From positions 2,052,107 through 2,077,651 of the forward strand of contig BFEA01000132.1 of NCBI GenBank assembly GCA_003427395.1: a DNA stretch of 25,545 bases, given 5' to 3'. The notes under the pieces are model-generated. The model ran no database searches. It had not been told where the DNA came from and was given only the letters and a program-made list of their open reading frames with translations. The DNA comes from Chara braunii (taxonomy: Eukaryota; Streptophyta; Charophyceae; Charales; Characeae). A program made the translations under genes and the position numbers. Numbering within the stretch: position 1 is the stretch's first letter; the number at the start of each line of letters is the position of its first letter. Shown here piece after piece: positions 7,645 to 16,062 of this stretch.

Positions 7645-7866
7645 TTACAACGAGTCGCCTGACAGTCTCCGTAGCAACAGAAGGTCCGTCCAGGCTTCTG
7701 CCCGGCGGGCACTTGGCGCAAATCCGTCGGCTGTTCTAGCGTCCAGATACCGCTTCTCGGTAGGGACTTGGTCCGTTCTACAGTTGGGACAGACCCACGT
7801 CTTTTCACTTCGGTACCTAACGCACTGTCCGTGAGATTTGACCGTATGACACTGACTACACTGTAC
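7645..7866 (-). pseudogene. PHD-like zinc-finger segment upstream of integrase
   Basis: In the same frame as integrase, separated from it only by one TAA (7645-7647), the minus strand encodes QCSQCHTVKSHGQCVRYRSE followed by KTWVCPNC. Spacing is C-x2-C-x5-H-x2-C-x10-C-x2-C with Trp two residues before the last pair. That is the second half of a PHD finger, whose full pattern is C4HC3. The first Cys pair is not found in frame. A conventional H2C2 integrase finger is also present further on (His44, His50, Cys81, Cys84 of the next frame), so this is additional. PHD fingers generally bind histone H3 tails; a role in target choice is inference. Codons before it are stop-containing. Confidence 0.6.
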
Positions 7867-8029
7867 TCATAAAAGAAAACTGGGCCCTCCCAGATGTGAC
7901 CCTTCTTGGTCCGGGATCATAGGCAAGGTACAGAAGAAACAGGGACTTAGGTGTGTTTCAGGGGACAAGTTGGGGCTAGATGAGAGAGCGAGGGAGTGGG
8001 ATGAGGGCAGGGAAACCTCCATTCCGGAC

Positions 8030-8584
8030 TCAGGCGTCGTCCTTACGCAGCACGTGTAGCTCCCCATAGTGAGGTTTCGTCGGCGCGACTTCTGGCCTCC
8101 ACGGAATGAGTTGCTCGTTGGCAGGACACTTGTTGGGCGGCAGAAGGCGCGTTAATCCATCGGCGTTACCATGCTGCCGCGTGGCACAGTGGCGGATGTC
8201 GAAGTCATAATCTTGCAGACGCACCACCCACCTGCCCAGCGTCCCCATGTAGTCCGTGTTGTTGCGTAGGGACAGCAGCGGCTGATGATCCGTTACCAGC
8301 ACAAATTTCTGGCCGTACAGATACGGTCGGAAATGCTGAATCCCCCACACCACCGCCAGACATTCACCTTTGCACGCTTCGTAATTAGCCTGCGCCTGGC
8401 TCAACATCTTAGACGCATACTCAATGACGTGCTCCCTTCCGTCCTTGTCGTGCTGAGTCAGCACCGCCGATATCGCCTGAGGCTGCCAGTCTGTGGACAG
8501 TGCGAACGGTCTTGTCGGGTCGGGCGCGCCAACACAGGAGCAGATGTCATAGCCTCCTTCAACGCCTGAAACGCCGCTTCGCAT
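8030..8584 (-). pseudogene. pol: Gypsy RNase H domain
   Basis: From about residue 25 this 184-codon frame encodes the RNase H fold of Ty3/gypsy pol. Visible acidic residues at the expected motif places are Asp32 (ALSTDWQ), Glu74 (YEACKGECLAVVW), Asp99 (VLVTDHQPL) and Asp142 (HGNADGLTR). Its role is degradation of the RNA strand of the RNA:DNA hybrid. The first 24 or so residues are out-of-frame RT sequence, so the true domain joins the upstream RT through a frameshift near 8520. All four catalytic positions are intact. The frame stops at about 8030 after HVLRKDDA, before the integrase part. Confidence 0.9.
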
Positions 8585-8922
8585 TCTGGCGTCCAGATCA
8601 GCTGTTCCTCTTTCTTCAGCAGGTTCGTGAGGGGCTTCCCTACGCCGGCGAACCTCTTGATGAAGCGTCGGTAATAGGATGCCAGCCCTAGAAAAGCCCG
8701 AACCTGGGTGAGTGTGACCGGCGCCGGGGCGTCTTGAACTGCTGCCACCTTCCTCGGATCCGGTTTTAGTCCGTCGACCGTGACGATATACCCCAAGAAT
8801 GAGATCTCCGACAAGAAGAACTCGCTTTTCTCAAAGGCCACTTTGAACCCTGCATCTTTCAGTGCATGCAAAACCCACTCAATGTGTTCCACGTGGTACT
8901 CGTGTGTTTTTGAAAAGACCAA
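8458..8922 (-). pseudogene. pol: Gypsy reverse transcriptase, C-terminal part
   Basis: This 154-codon frame starts just after the catalytic YxDD region: the bases before it read A/D-I-L-V-F-S-K. It then carries the Ty3/gypsy RT thumb and connection signatures: HIEWVLHALKDAGFKVAFEK, EFFLSEISFLGYIVTVDGL, AFLGLASYYRRFIKRFAGVG and KPLTNLLKKEEQLIWTPECE with AFQALK. Its known role is to copy the element RNA into cDNA. The palm domain and catalytic aspartates are missing. Near 8520 a frameshift transfers the reading to the RNase H frame (8584-8030). Confidence 0.9.
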
Positions 8923-8928
8923 AATATC

Positions 8929-9480
8929 NGCGCTACCGGGAGCGCTGCGCCCCTCCCGACGCTATGATATCGTACTCATGGTGATGGCGCGCGGCGGCGA
9001 TGGTGGTTCGTATTTTTGAAGATCTGGCGCTTCGCGCACGCGCAGGGAACCGCAGGCGCTTGGCCGCGCCATGTCATACTAGGCTGATGTGGCAGATGGT
9101 CTGACTCCCAGTGACGTTTTGTTTCAGGGAGTTGTACGTTTCACTCCATAGCCGCTGCGTTGTTGCACGTGGCATTTGGCCTGAGAGGCGTCGGCTGTGA
9201 CGATGCCTGTGGAGTCCAGTGGAGTCAGCCCGGGGCTCTCTGAAGTGTGAGTGTTTACAGTCACGATCGGCCGTTGGAGTGCTGCTCGCCATCGCCATCA
9301 TCATTAGGTCGCGATCCGACATCATCTTGGTCCGTCGTCATCAACGGGGTACTGCTTCTTACCAGAGGCATTACCCGTTAATTAGGGTGTTGTTTGTCTG
9401 CAGGGGGCCAGCTTGGATGCGTCATCAAGCACAATCAAGGCGCTGTTCGCACCATCAGGACGAGCTTATACGGGGCGATG
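8929..9480. other. GC-rich then unassigned intergenic stretch
   Basis: Immediately beyond the ambiguous base at 8929 gypsy homology vanishes. It is replaced by GC-rich DNA (GCGCTGCGCCCCTCCCG, GCGCGCGGCGGCG) and then ordinary DNA. The 9074-9325 and 9219-9656 frames are compositionally odd and show no domain. I see no gene. Confidence 0.5.
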
Positions 9481-10130
9481 TCCGGCATCAAGCTGAAGAT
9501 TGTCATCATCATCATCAAGTTTTGCCAGCATCCTATTCATCTTTACACCTTCGTGTGAGTTTTGTCATTGCCATTGTTATCATCACCTTGTTGTTCGTCA
9601 TTCCCACCATCTGTAGCATCATCGTCATGACATCCTCATCGCCATCATCTTTATAAAAATTTTCCATTACCTGTAATTCTGTAGTGGGTCATCCCCGATA
9701 CCATCTGTAGGTGAGTTTGTTCGCCAATACCATCCTAAGGGTATTGTTCCTAGTTACCCATCCATTCAAACGTTATCAATACCATCATCGTTACCACTAT
9801 TATTTGAAGTATTATCCTCGTCATCACTATCATCATCAGTATTAATACCATCCTAAAAAAATTCTAGTCTTAGGGTACCGCTTTTGGTCACCCACTCCTC
9901 CAAAACTCATTAATACCTTCATCGTTATTACCATCATCTGTAGAATGATCATCGTATCACTATCTTCATCAATTATAGCATCGTTAGAAATATCATCTTC
10001 AAGCAAATCCTTTATTAGGGGGTCATTACTGCAAACTGTTCTGGTAGTAATCAGAACGTCTTTTCTGCCACTCTCGTTCACGATCATTCTCGTCTATCAT
10101 GAGATCCTCATCGAGGATAATTGACTGCTT
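9480..10130. repeat. Degenerate (ATC)n/(CAT)n satellite-like region with ~120-135-bp tandem units
   Basis: CATCATCATCATCAAG (9507-9522) starts a long region rich in ATC/TCA. A larger unit is duplicated: AATACCATCCTAA at 9726 and 9844, each followed by GGT-poor DNA, a TTACCCA/TCACCCA motif and a CATCGTTA motif (9786 and 9920). The minus-strand ORF at 9842-10087 (acidic, Asp/Ile-rich) is a by-product of the trinucleotide bias. Confidence 0.7.
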
Positions 10131-10139
10131 CATCTGATC

Positions 10140-10540
10140 AGTATGCTTTAGTCAGGCTAGGGTTTCTGCAGTCACGGTGTGGATTTCTCGGGAATGGGTG
10201 GGGGGGCATTGGGGAGCCTTACTCTACAGGGGCGCTGCAAGGTGGGAGGTGGCTGCTCTGTCGGGGGTGGGGCAGATTTGTGGTTTGTCCTTGTTTGGGG
10301 CCGGGGTGGGGGAGTTGGTCGCCTTCAACCCCGGCAGGGGCAGATAGGGACCAAGGTCACAAAGGGGAGGGCGAAGGCACCCTCTAGGCGGGAATTGGCT
10401 GCCTTGGCGGAGGGGGGAGGGAGGGAATCTGTTCCAGGTTGGGGCCAAGGTGAATCTCCTCGGCGGTGGCAGCAAGGGACAGCGGTGGTGGTGTAGGGGG
10501 AATTTTTCTCTGCGCGGTGACTATTGGAAGCTTCTTGGAC
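10140..10540. other. G-rich stretch, no gene seen
   Basis: The plus strand is strongly G-rich, with runs such as GGGTGGGGGGGCATTGGGG, repeated GGTGGGGG and GGAGGGGGGAGGGAGGG. The overlapping ORFs on both strands are composition artefacts. Local G-quadruplex potential is evident, but no function can be assigned. Confidence 0.5.
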
Positions 10541-10544
10541 CAAT

Positions 10545-10985
10545 CATGTTATTTTCAGCTTTCTGGGGTTCTGAGAGCTAGAGCAACATCGGGTCTTCTT
10601 TTTATTAGGATCTTCGACCTCAGAGATGGTTGCACCTGGACTGACATCAATAGGGTTGCTCTGTTCTATGCTCTCAACTTGCCGATGCCAGAACAACGCT
10701 GGCCGGAGCTGGGGTGTTACCCTATAACCTGCCACACCAGGAGCGTGAGGCCTTGTAGAGAGATCTGGGGTTTGCCGAGGGAGGAAGGCAATCCAGTGGC
10801 GAATTGGGGGGGGCGTGTTGACACCCTCTGGGGCCGGGGATAGTCTCGGGGGCGAGAAGAGGTCAGCTATGGTTGATGTTGTTTTGGTTGGTACTGTCTT
10901 TGAGTAGTAGTGTCCCAGTATAGGGAGGGCTAGGAGTTGCTCTCGGATTAGGAAGCCGGAATAGCTGATATAGCATAGTATTCAC
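10545..10985 (-). repeat. R1 dispersed repeat, copy C
   Basis: On the minus strand it contains the R1 segments ATCTCTCTACAAGGCCTCACG, GGTTATAGGGTAACACCCCAG and CCGGCCAGCGTTGTTCT. Copy D (11101-11505) repeats it in the same orientation over about 400 bp, including the outer parts (GGGAGGGCTAG, GTTGCTCT, ATAGCATAG on the plus strand). The 10466-10843 ORF lies across it and is not regarded as a gene. Confidence 0.75.
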
Positions 10986-11039
10986 AATCTTTTAGATCTA
11001 ACAAACGTGGCGCAGTCAATTTCTTTAGAATTCTCAAGA

Positions 11040-11100
11040 AAAGCATAATCATCTTCATCAATATCATCATCATCATTAGTATCATTATCTCATCAATGTT
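11040..11100. repeat. (ATC)n tract between R1 copies C and D
   Basis: CATCATCATCATTAG and neighbours form an imperfect (ATC)n tract. A similar tract (11527-11592) follows copy D, so the arrangement is [R1][ATC]n[R1][ATC]n. Confidence 0.8.
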
Positions 11101-11505
11101 ATATTAAGCTTTCTGGTGTTCTGGAATCTTTGGGCAGCATCGAGTTTTCTTCCACATCCGGGATATAGGATTTCAGGGACGGTCGAACCCGGACCGATAT
11201 CTGCAGAGTTGTTCTTTTCTGTGCCCTGTTTTGTCGACTCCAGAACGACGCTGGCTGGAGCTGGGGCGTTGCCCTATAACCTGCAAAGGCAGGAGCGTGA
11301 GGCCTTGTAGAGAGATCTGGGGGTTGCCAAGGGAGGAAGGCAATCCACTGGCGAACCGGGGGGGGCTGCTCGGTGGCGAGGAGAGATCAGCTATGGGTGA
11401 CATTGGTTAGGTTGGTATTGTCTCTCTTTTACAATGTCCTGGTACAGGGAGGGCTAGAAGTTGCTCTAGGATTAGGAGACCAGAATTGTTGCTATAGCAT
11501 AGCTT
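11101..11505 (-). repeat. R1 dispersed repeat, copy D
   Basis: This direct duplicate of copy C shares, on the plus strand, AGCTTTCTGG, CCCTATAACCTGC, GGAGCGTGAGGCCTTGTAGA and GAGGGAGGAAGGCAATCCA-type blocks. Divergence from C is visible throughout, so the duplication is not recent. Confidence 0.75.
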
Positions 11506-11526
11506 ACTACAATACATTTTTTTATC

Positions 11527-11592
11527 CCCATCAGCATCATCATCAGTAGTATCATCATCATCATCAGGATCATCATCATCATCTTCATCATA
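11527..11592. repeat. (ATC)n microsatellite
   Basis: An imperfect run of ATC/CAT triplets (CATCATCATCATCAGG and similar) directly adjoins R1 copy D. Confidence 0.85.
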
Positions 11593-11599
11593 GTCACCA

Positions 11600-11945
11600 C
11601 ATGAGGGACAATGAGCCTGGTTCTCAGCAAGTTCGGTTCGGTTTCTCCGGGGCAGACCGTGAGGACCCCGGCCTCATTCCTCTTATTGGTAATATCAGCC
11701 TTGGGCACTGGGCCCTTTTTTTTTGGCGGGGGGGGGGAAGACCCAGGCGTGCCACTGAGACCTCCATCAGACTTCCCGGACCCCTTCCCCTCACACCCGC
11801 TTTTGCTAGCGGAATGTCTGCAAGACACCAACCGACAAAGATGACTAGGGGACGAGGCCAGGGGCGAGGATGGTACCCAAGCTCCACAGCCCCCCAGGAG
11901 CCTGCGGTCACCAGCCGATACTGCCTTCCCCCCCTCCTCCCTGGG
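11600..11945 (+). other. Retroelement-derived block with DFPDPFP reading
   Basis: The plus frame near 11750-11820 reads RPPSDFPDPFPSHPLLLAE. It resembles SDFPDPFPPPPMSF (minus, 390-728), SDIPDPFPPPALAIAGEQWY (plus, 17690-17755) and the more diverged block at 23620-23700. In this copy and at 23620 the block is followed 100-200 bp later by a stem-loop module and poly(A), suggesting one element family. A G10 run and other breaks show it is not coding now. Confidence 0.45.
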
Positions 11946-11949
11946 GGAT

Positions 11950-11968
11950 GCTGGACTCGTTTTCCAGC
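11950..11968 (+). repeat. Isolated stem-loop 1 (copy j)
   Basis: GCTGGACTCGTTTTCCAGC has a perfect 6-bp stem and 7-nt loop. It is preceded by GGGAT, as most copies are by GGGAC. Confidence 0.75.
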
Positions 11969-12046
11969 AGAAGCTCAAAGTTACTCATGCTATAACTGAA
12001 GCCGGGTAATGCCCCCCGTACTTGTTTACCTCAATCGATGTATCTT

Positions 12047-12163
12047 GGGACACTGGACCCGGTTCCCAGCAGACGCTTCTCCCCACCAAAAGATTAGAGC
12101 ACCTGACCAGACTGCTAGGAGGGGATGCCCCCCAGCAAGAAGGCAGTGGTTAAAAAAAAAAAA
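12047..12163 (+). repeat. Stem-loop module copy i with A12 tail
   Basis: SL1 is ACTGGACCCGGTTCCCAGC (12052-12070). A diverged SL2 contains CTCCCCACCAAAAGATTAGAG (12078-12099, quoted in part). A12 is at 12152-12163. Confidence 0.65.
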
Positions 12164-12187
12164 GGAAGTACAGTCTTGTCAAGAAGG

Positions 12188-12199
12188 CATATATATACA

Positions 12200-12230
<31 letters not shown>

Positions 12231-12231
12231 G
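12188..12231. repeat. (TA)n followed by poly(T)
   Basis: ATATATATACATATATAT-type sequence runs into a T tract of about 17 bases. On the minus strand this is the A tail and AT-rich end of stem-loop module copy c. Confidence 0.85.
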
Positions 12232-12264
12232 ATTTGAACTTCGTATATGGGGAACCTACTTAAC

Positions 12265-12356
12265 GAGGTGATAAGAGCATCCCCGGTAAGTAGGACCCGG
12301 CGTCGAAGGCTCCATCTATTGGTGGGGACCTACACCTGCTGGAAATCGGGTCCAGC
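12265..12356 (-). repeat. Stem-loop module copy c (SL1-SL2-SL3)
   Basis: On the minus strand SL1 is GCTGGACCCGATTTCCAGC (12338-12356), SL2 is 12308-12330 with the conserved CCCCACCAATAGATGGAGCC, and SL3 is GGGG-ATGCTCTTATCA-CCTC (12265-12284). A long A tract follows on the minus strand. Confidence 0.8.
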
Positions 12357-12450
12357 GTCCCTGTACAATGATGTGAATGTATCTGCTGGAAAATGGGTCC
12401 AGCATCCCTGTGCAGTGATGTGAATGTAACTGCTGGGAATCGGGTCCAGC
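12338..12450 (-). repeat. 47-bp tandem array of stem-loop 1 (3 units)
   Basis: SL1 recurs at 12338-12356, 12385-12403 and 12432-12450, spaced exactly 47 bp each time. The intervening GTCCCTGTACAATGATGTGA-like spacer is also repeated. Only SL1 is amplified; SL2 and SL3 are present once. Confidence 0.85.
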
Positions 12451-12459
12451 GTCCCAATG

Positions 12460-13280
12460 CAGAGATGTGATGATATCTCCGACTACCTATGTGTGCACGT
12501 TAAGCATTATATGTCAGATGATGGGGGATGATGGGAGACCCTATCCATCTGATCCACAGTATCTCCAAAATAAAACTGAGGATTCGAACCCAATCTTATC
12601 TATCAGACGGAACCCTACCCATGATGTGATACGTATAACACTGAGGTGATGTGTGACAGCTGGAACACGGGTCCAGCGCCCCTATACAGTGCTGTGTACT
12701 TAGTCCTACAGTCAGAAACGGTCTGTATGTGTACAACAGTCCATATGAGTCAACATCCAAACGTCCTGTCTTCATTCATCGATTAATACATGTCCCCGGA
12801 AGGGAAAACCGTATCCTCTAACCTAGCACAGCACTATAGTAAGTGAGGCATCAAGCCCAATTGTATTGATGAATTCTATGTGAGCTGGAAACCAAGTCCA
12901 GCATCTCCATACTACGATGTATGCGAACTGACTGTATATGTACTTGGCTCACCGGTGTCACCAGAAGGAGCAGAGGTATTGATTACTTCCCAACGCAGGG
13001 GAAGGATTGACCTCCTGCTCATAAAGCTTATATCTCCAATACCATGATATGTATAGCTGTGTATAGATGTCATTTTGCGCATATGTTCACCAACAATAAC
13101 AAGCGTAATTATCAGCAATCATTTCATGATTAAGAGTTGAGGGTCAGAAAGGTAAGAAGCAATCAACCCTAATCATCACAGGGAGATCATCTATCCTATC
13201 CCTACCCGATGCCAAAAAAGAGGAGATGATTCATCATGAGGAAACACCGGGCAGGGGTGGGGGGAAACATTAAATCATAC
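12460..13280. other. Non-genic stretch with two further isolated stem-loop 1 copies
   Basis: Minus-strand SL1 copies occur at 12659-12677 (GCTGGACCCGTGTTCCAGC) and 12884-12902 (GCTGGACTTGGTTTCCAGC). Both keep the 6-bp stem and 19-nt length while the loop varies. Their flanks retain the TACAGTGATGTG-like spacer of the 47-bp array. No coding sequence is recognised. Confidence 0.6.
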
Positions 13281-13282
13281 CT

Positions 13283-13481
13283 TCAACCACTTCGCCAGCC
13301 GCAACAAGCTACAAAATCCCCCCCACTGCACTGATGGCGGCATCTTTCCCATGTTTTGCCATCGTTGTTGTTGTCCGTGGCATCCATCTCTCCCATGTTG
13401 CCGTAGTTGTTGTTGTCTGTGGCATCCATCTCACCCACCTCACCCTTTTCCCCCAGTCCCTGCTCACCGTCATTGTTACCG

Positions 13482-13521
<40 letters not shown>

Positions 13522-14365
13522 CAACATCCTCTCCCATCTCAACCATCTCGTTGTTTTTGCCAACTTTGTTGTTGTTGTTGTCGTTGTTGTCAGCGTTCTC
13601 TCCCCTCTCCTCCATGTCATTAGTGTTCTCTCCCCTCTCCTCCATCACGTTGGTGTTGCCGTTGTCGTTGTTGTTGTTGTTCTTGTTGTTGTTGTTTTTG
13701 TTATCCTCTTTCACTCCTATCTCACCCAGTTCGGCCATTCGCCGCTCGCCTCCATTGTTAAAGTTGCTATTATTGTTGTTGTCATTGTTGTTGTCGACCA
13801 TCCCACCCTTGTCGCCAATCCCGCCCATTCCTTGCCTCTCCTCTGCCGAACCCTGCTCCACCTCCAATATTGTTGTTGTAGATGTTATTGCTGTTACTGT
13901 TGCTGTCGCCGCTGCCGCTTCCGCCATTTCCACCGTTGACAATAGCCCCCACTCCCCTTCCCACTCACCTGCGTCATCAGTGGCATATTCCCCCTCTCCA
14001 TCGCCAACTGCACTCTCATCCCTAACCTCCCATTCACCTGCGTCATCAGCGGCATATTCCCTCTCTCCATCGCCCACTGCACTCTCCTCCTCAACGTGGT
14101 AGGACAGTGCCATCAAGTTAGCCCACCTTTCTTCTCCGCCCCCCTCATACTCATCACACTCACGCACAGCAACAGCACAGGTCATCTCTCTTTCAGATTC
14201 CCAGATCTCACACATAGCACAGATATTTGTATAATAGTGGAGGACATCGCAATCATCATCTTGCTCACCTTCAGCATCTTCTGTGGGCGAGACGTCATCT
14301 TCATTGTCGTCGAGCGTATCCTGTAGTCGAAATGCTCCATGTTGTAGCTCCCCTACCATCTCCAT
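13283..14365 (-). CDS. Hypothetical acidic Asn/Asp-rich low-complexity protein
   Basis: This 360-codon minus-strand frame is the longest open frame in the window. A stop lies two codons before its first Met, so 14365 is the natural start. Residues 1-140 are acidic (Glu, Asp, Gly) with two copies of SAVGDGExEYAxDDAGEWE (residues 95-113 and 118-136). Residues 190-335 are Asn-rich with runs of up to 13 Asn (283-295), plus duplications of MEERGEN (241 and 251) and GEMDATDNNN (311 and 325). The last 20 residues are Cys-rich (CRHQCSGGDFVACCGW). No known domain, signal peptide or membrane segment is seen. The Asn runs come from an (AAC)n microsatellite (13481-13520 and neighbours), so the frame could be an accident of triplet repeats. 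The non-repetitive N-terminal third argues mildly for a real exon. Confidence 0.35.
13481..13520. repeat. (GTT)13 microsatellite
   Basis: A perfect GTT run of 13 units lies inside the Asn-rich frame. Shorter GTT runs flank it up to about 13800. Confidence 0.95.
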
Positions 14366-14369
14366 CCCT

Positions 14370-14640
14370 CACCCAAATTGCTGCGCCGCGTATTGCAATT
14401 CGTCGTCGGTCTTCACTGCTGGCACTACCCCTGCCCGCACGCCGCGTACATTCACGTCCCTACAGCAGATGCCACGTGGCAATCGAAGAGCCACGCGCTA
14501 CTGCCGGGCGCGCGCACAGGCCTAGCAGCCTGGGAGCTTACCTCCCCAGGCGCTAGTCGAGCCGGGGGAACCGGGCCTAGCGGTCCGCCGGCGTCGGGGC
14601 GCTAGCGCTAGCGCAGCCCGAGTCTGGAGTATTCTAATCT
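14370..14640. other. GC-rich stretch with NheI-like palindrome
   Basis: The composition is CpG-rich, unlike the AT/repeat surroundings. GCGCTAGCGCTAGCGC (14599-14614) is a perfect 16-bp palindrome. The ORFs here overlap on both strands and show no domain. A CpG-rich 5' region of the neighbouring minus-strand Asn-rich frame is one possible reading, because it lies directly upstream. Confidence 0.4.
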
Positions 14641-14799
14641 TACGGTGTTCTCCATGCAAGTAGCAGACCACCCTCACCCCTTGAGAAGAAGGCATATAGC
14701 TTTCATATTTCATGTGGATGGTTCTTGCCCTAGCTCTTGATCTATGTTGGCATTATAGATGCTCAGGAATGTGATGGTAGAACGAGACAGACAAAAACA

Positions 14800-15030
14800 A
14801 ACAGTGAAGGACAAACACGTGAGAAACATAGCGAGAAAACACAGAAACAGAGAGAAACAGAGAGAAACAGAGAGAAAAACAGAGAGAAACAGAAGGAAAC
14901 AGAGGTGAGAAACACAGGGGAAACACACGATGGAATAAGATAGAATGGAATAGAATAGAATAGATCAGTGGTCTTCATACTCATACTCCTCGCACACATC
15001 CAACAAACCAACAAACAAACAAACAATCTA
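14800..15030. repeat. Compound simple repeats (CAGAGAGAAA)n, (TAGAA)n, (CAAA)n
   Basis: A purine-rich array of about 10-bp CAGAGAGAAA units (14830-14905) is followed by (ATAGA/TAGAA)n (14935-14962) and (CAAA)n (15000-15025). The long frames here (14737-14943 plus, 14763-15194 minus) are products of these repeats. Confidence 0.85.
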
Positions 15031-15074
15031 ACCCATAACTTGATAACTTTGACAACCTTGATAATTCTGTGCAG

Positions 15075-15156
15075 GGACGCTGGACCCGATTTCCAGCAGG
15101 TGCAGCTCCCCACCAATAGATGGAGCCTTTGTTTGGCTAGGAAAAAAAAAAAAAAA
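15075..15156 (+). repeat. Stem-loop module copy d with A15 tail
   Basis: SL1 is GCTGGACCCGATTTCCAGC (15079-15097). SL2 is GCTCC-(12 nt)-GGAGC (15105-15126). There is a short spacer and then A15 (15142-15156). SL3 is absent, so this is the short form. Confidence 0.85.
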
Positions 15157-15159
15157 GAA

Positions 15160-15625
15160 TGTGAATACTGACAATGACTACGCACGGTGGTCATTCACAG
15201 AAATCTTCCCAAAGAAGTTGGTTGATTATATGGTCTAGGTTAGAGCGAGGAAGGATGTATATTCTCAACCTAACTGAAGGCGTTTCTTGTGTGGGAAGAA
15301 TTCAGTGGAGGAGGGGAGCATGCGAGTGGTTATTGCAGGAGTTGTTTATGTGTGACCAGGTGGAGAAAGGTTCAACGTCGTGAGAGTGCGGCTGTCAGAA
15401 TGTTCTGGAAGGAAGGTGCACTCTGAAGGAGGGTGGGTAGAGGTGGGGGTAAGGGGGGGATGGGGGAGGGGAGGGGCTGTGTTTTGTGGAGAATGACAGC
15501 AAAGAAGGCAATTCTCTGCAAGCTTTGGAGTGTTGTTGTGGAGTAATTAAGGTTATGGGGGGGGGTGGGGGAAACGCTGTGGTAGAGGGTTGTGAAAAGT
15601 GATATGGGGAGGATTAGTTTGAACC
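15160..15625. other. Non-genic stretch, G-rich at 15430-15570
   Basis: No recognised coding sequence. The region has several G runs (GGGGGTAAGGGGGG, GGGGGAGGGGAGGGG). The minus ORF at 15372-15809 translates this as Pro/Leu-rich low complexity. Confidence 0.5.
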
Positions 15626-15695
15626 TTTTTTTTTTTTTTTCACATTGCTCCAGTTTATTCGTGAGGAGCAGCATGTGCTGGGAAGCGAGCCCAGT
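15626..15695 (-). repeat. Stem-loop module copy e with A15 tail
   Basis: On the minus strand SL1 is 15677-15695 (ACTGGGCTCGCTTCCCAGC). Its stem pair is changed to G-C as in copy b. SL2 is GCTCC-(13 nt)-GGAGC (15647-15669). T15 on the plus strand (15626-15640) is the A tail. Confidence 0.85.
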
Positions 15696-15699
15696 ATCC

Positions 15700-16060
15700 C
15701 TAATGAAAAACATGATGAAGAAATAACATTTTAGATACTGGCAGAAGCCTACCATTTCCTCACGATGAGACCATGGGACTCCGGTGGCAGCTCCTGTTCC
15801 TGCTCCCACATTTCCTGGTCCTGGGAGACCCTGTCAACATCAAAAATAAACTCAGGAAAAAAGAAGACCATGTCAGGAATTTGTTGTCACCGACATCAAA
15901 TTATACCTTGAAATCCAATTCCATTCCATTACAGATGTCAAATGAACACCCACCTTTTTTTTTCCAGGAAAAGGCAAAGCAACTGTTTTCCTAGTTAGTG
16001 CTACGGAAGCGTTCAAACTAGCACCGAAAAAGAACGTGGGCTAACTGGACGAAGATCGAA
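15700..16060. other. Unassigned stretch
   Basis: The 15773-15994 plus frame has no recognisable domain. Nothing else is supported before the RT fragment at 16063. Confidence 0.4.
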
Positions 16061-16062
16061 GG

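Larger units (their letters stand above)
6858..8928 (-). mobile_element. Ty3/gypsy-type retrotransposon pol remnant
   Basis: Reading 5' to 3' on the minus strand there is the C-terminal part of reverse transcriptase (8922-8458), RNase H (about 8520-8030), a non-coding or intron-like 180 bp, a PHD-like half-finger (7863-7780) and integrase (7614-6858). The RT-RNase H-integrase order is that of Ty3/gypsy. No LTR, primer-binding site, gag or protease is visible. The 5' side is lost at the RT catalytic motif, where an N sits (8929). The 3' side is lost at the adapter junction (6857). Confidence 0.9.

Noticed and set aside
6858-8928. LTRs for the gypsy element
   Set aside because: No direct repeats, TG...CA termini or primer-binding site could be found on either side; both sides end at assembly discontinuities.
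10121-10496. Gly-rich ORFs on the plus strand and Pro-rich ones on the minus
   Set aside because: Composition artefacts of G-rich DNA with no conserved domain.
11950-11968. Stem-loop 1 as a bacterial-type intrinsic terminator
   Set aside because: Eukaryotic retroelement context, poly(A) tails on the element strand, and recurrence as a dispersed repeat point to a retroelement 3' structure instead.
12338-12450. CRISPR-like array of three 47-bp units
   Set aside because: Spacers are as conserved as the hairpins, only three units exist, no cas genes are present and the context is eukaryotic.
12580-12591. Perfect B-box-like GGGTTCGAATCC on the minus strand
   Set aside because: The surrounding T-arm stem pairs poorly and no A box is visible upstream, so neither a tRNA nor a tRNA-derived SINE head can be supported.
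13334-14102. Long plus-strand Val/Leu/Ser-rich frames
   Set aside because: These are translations of GTT/CTC microsatellite triplets opposite the Asn-rich frame, in all three frames.
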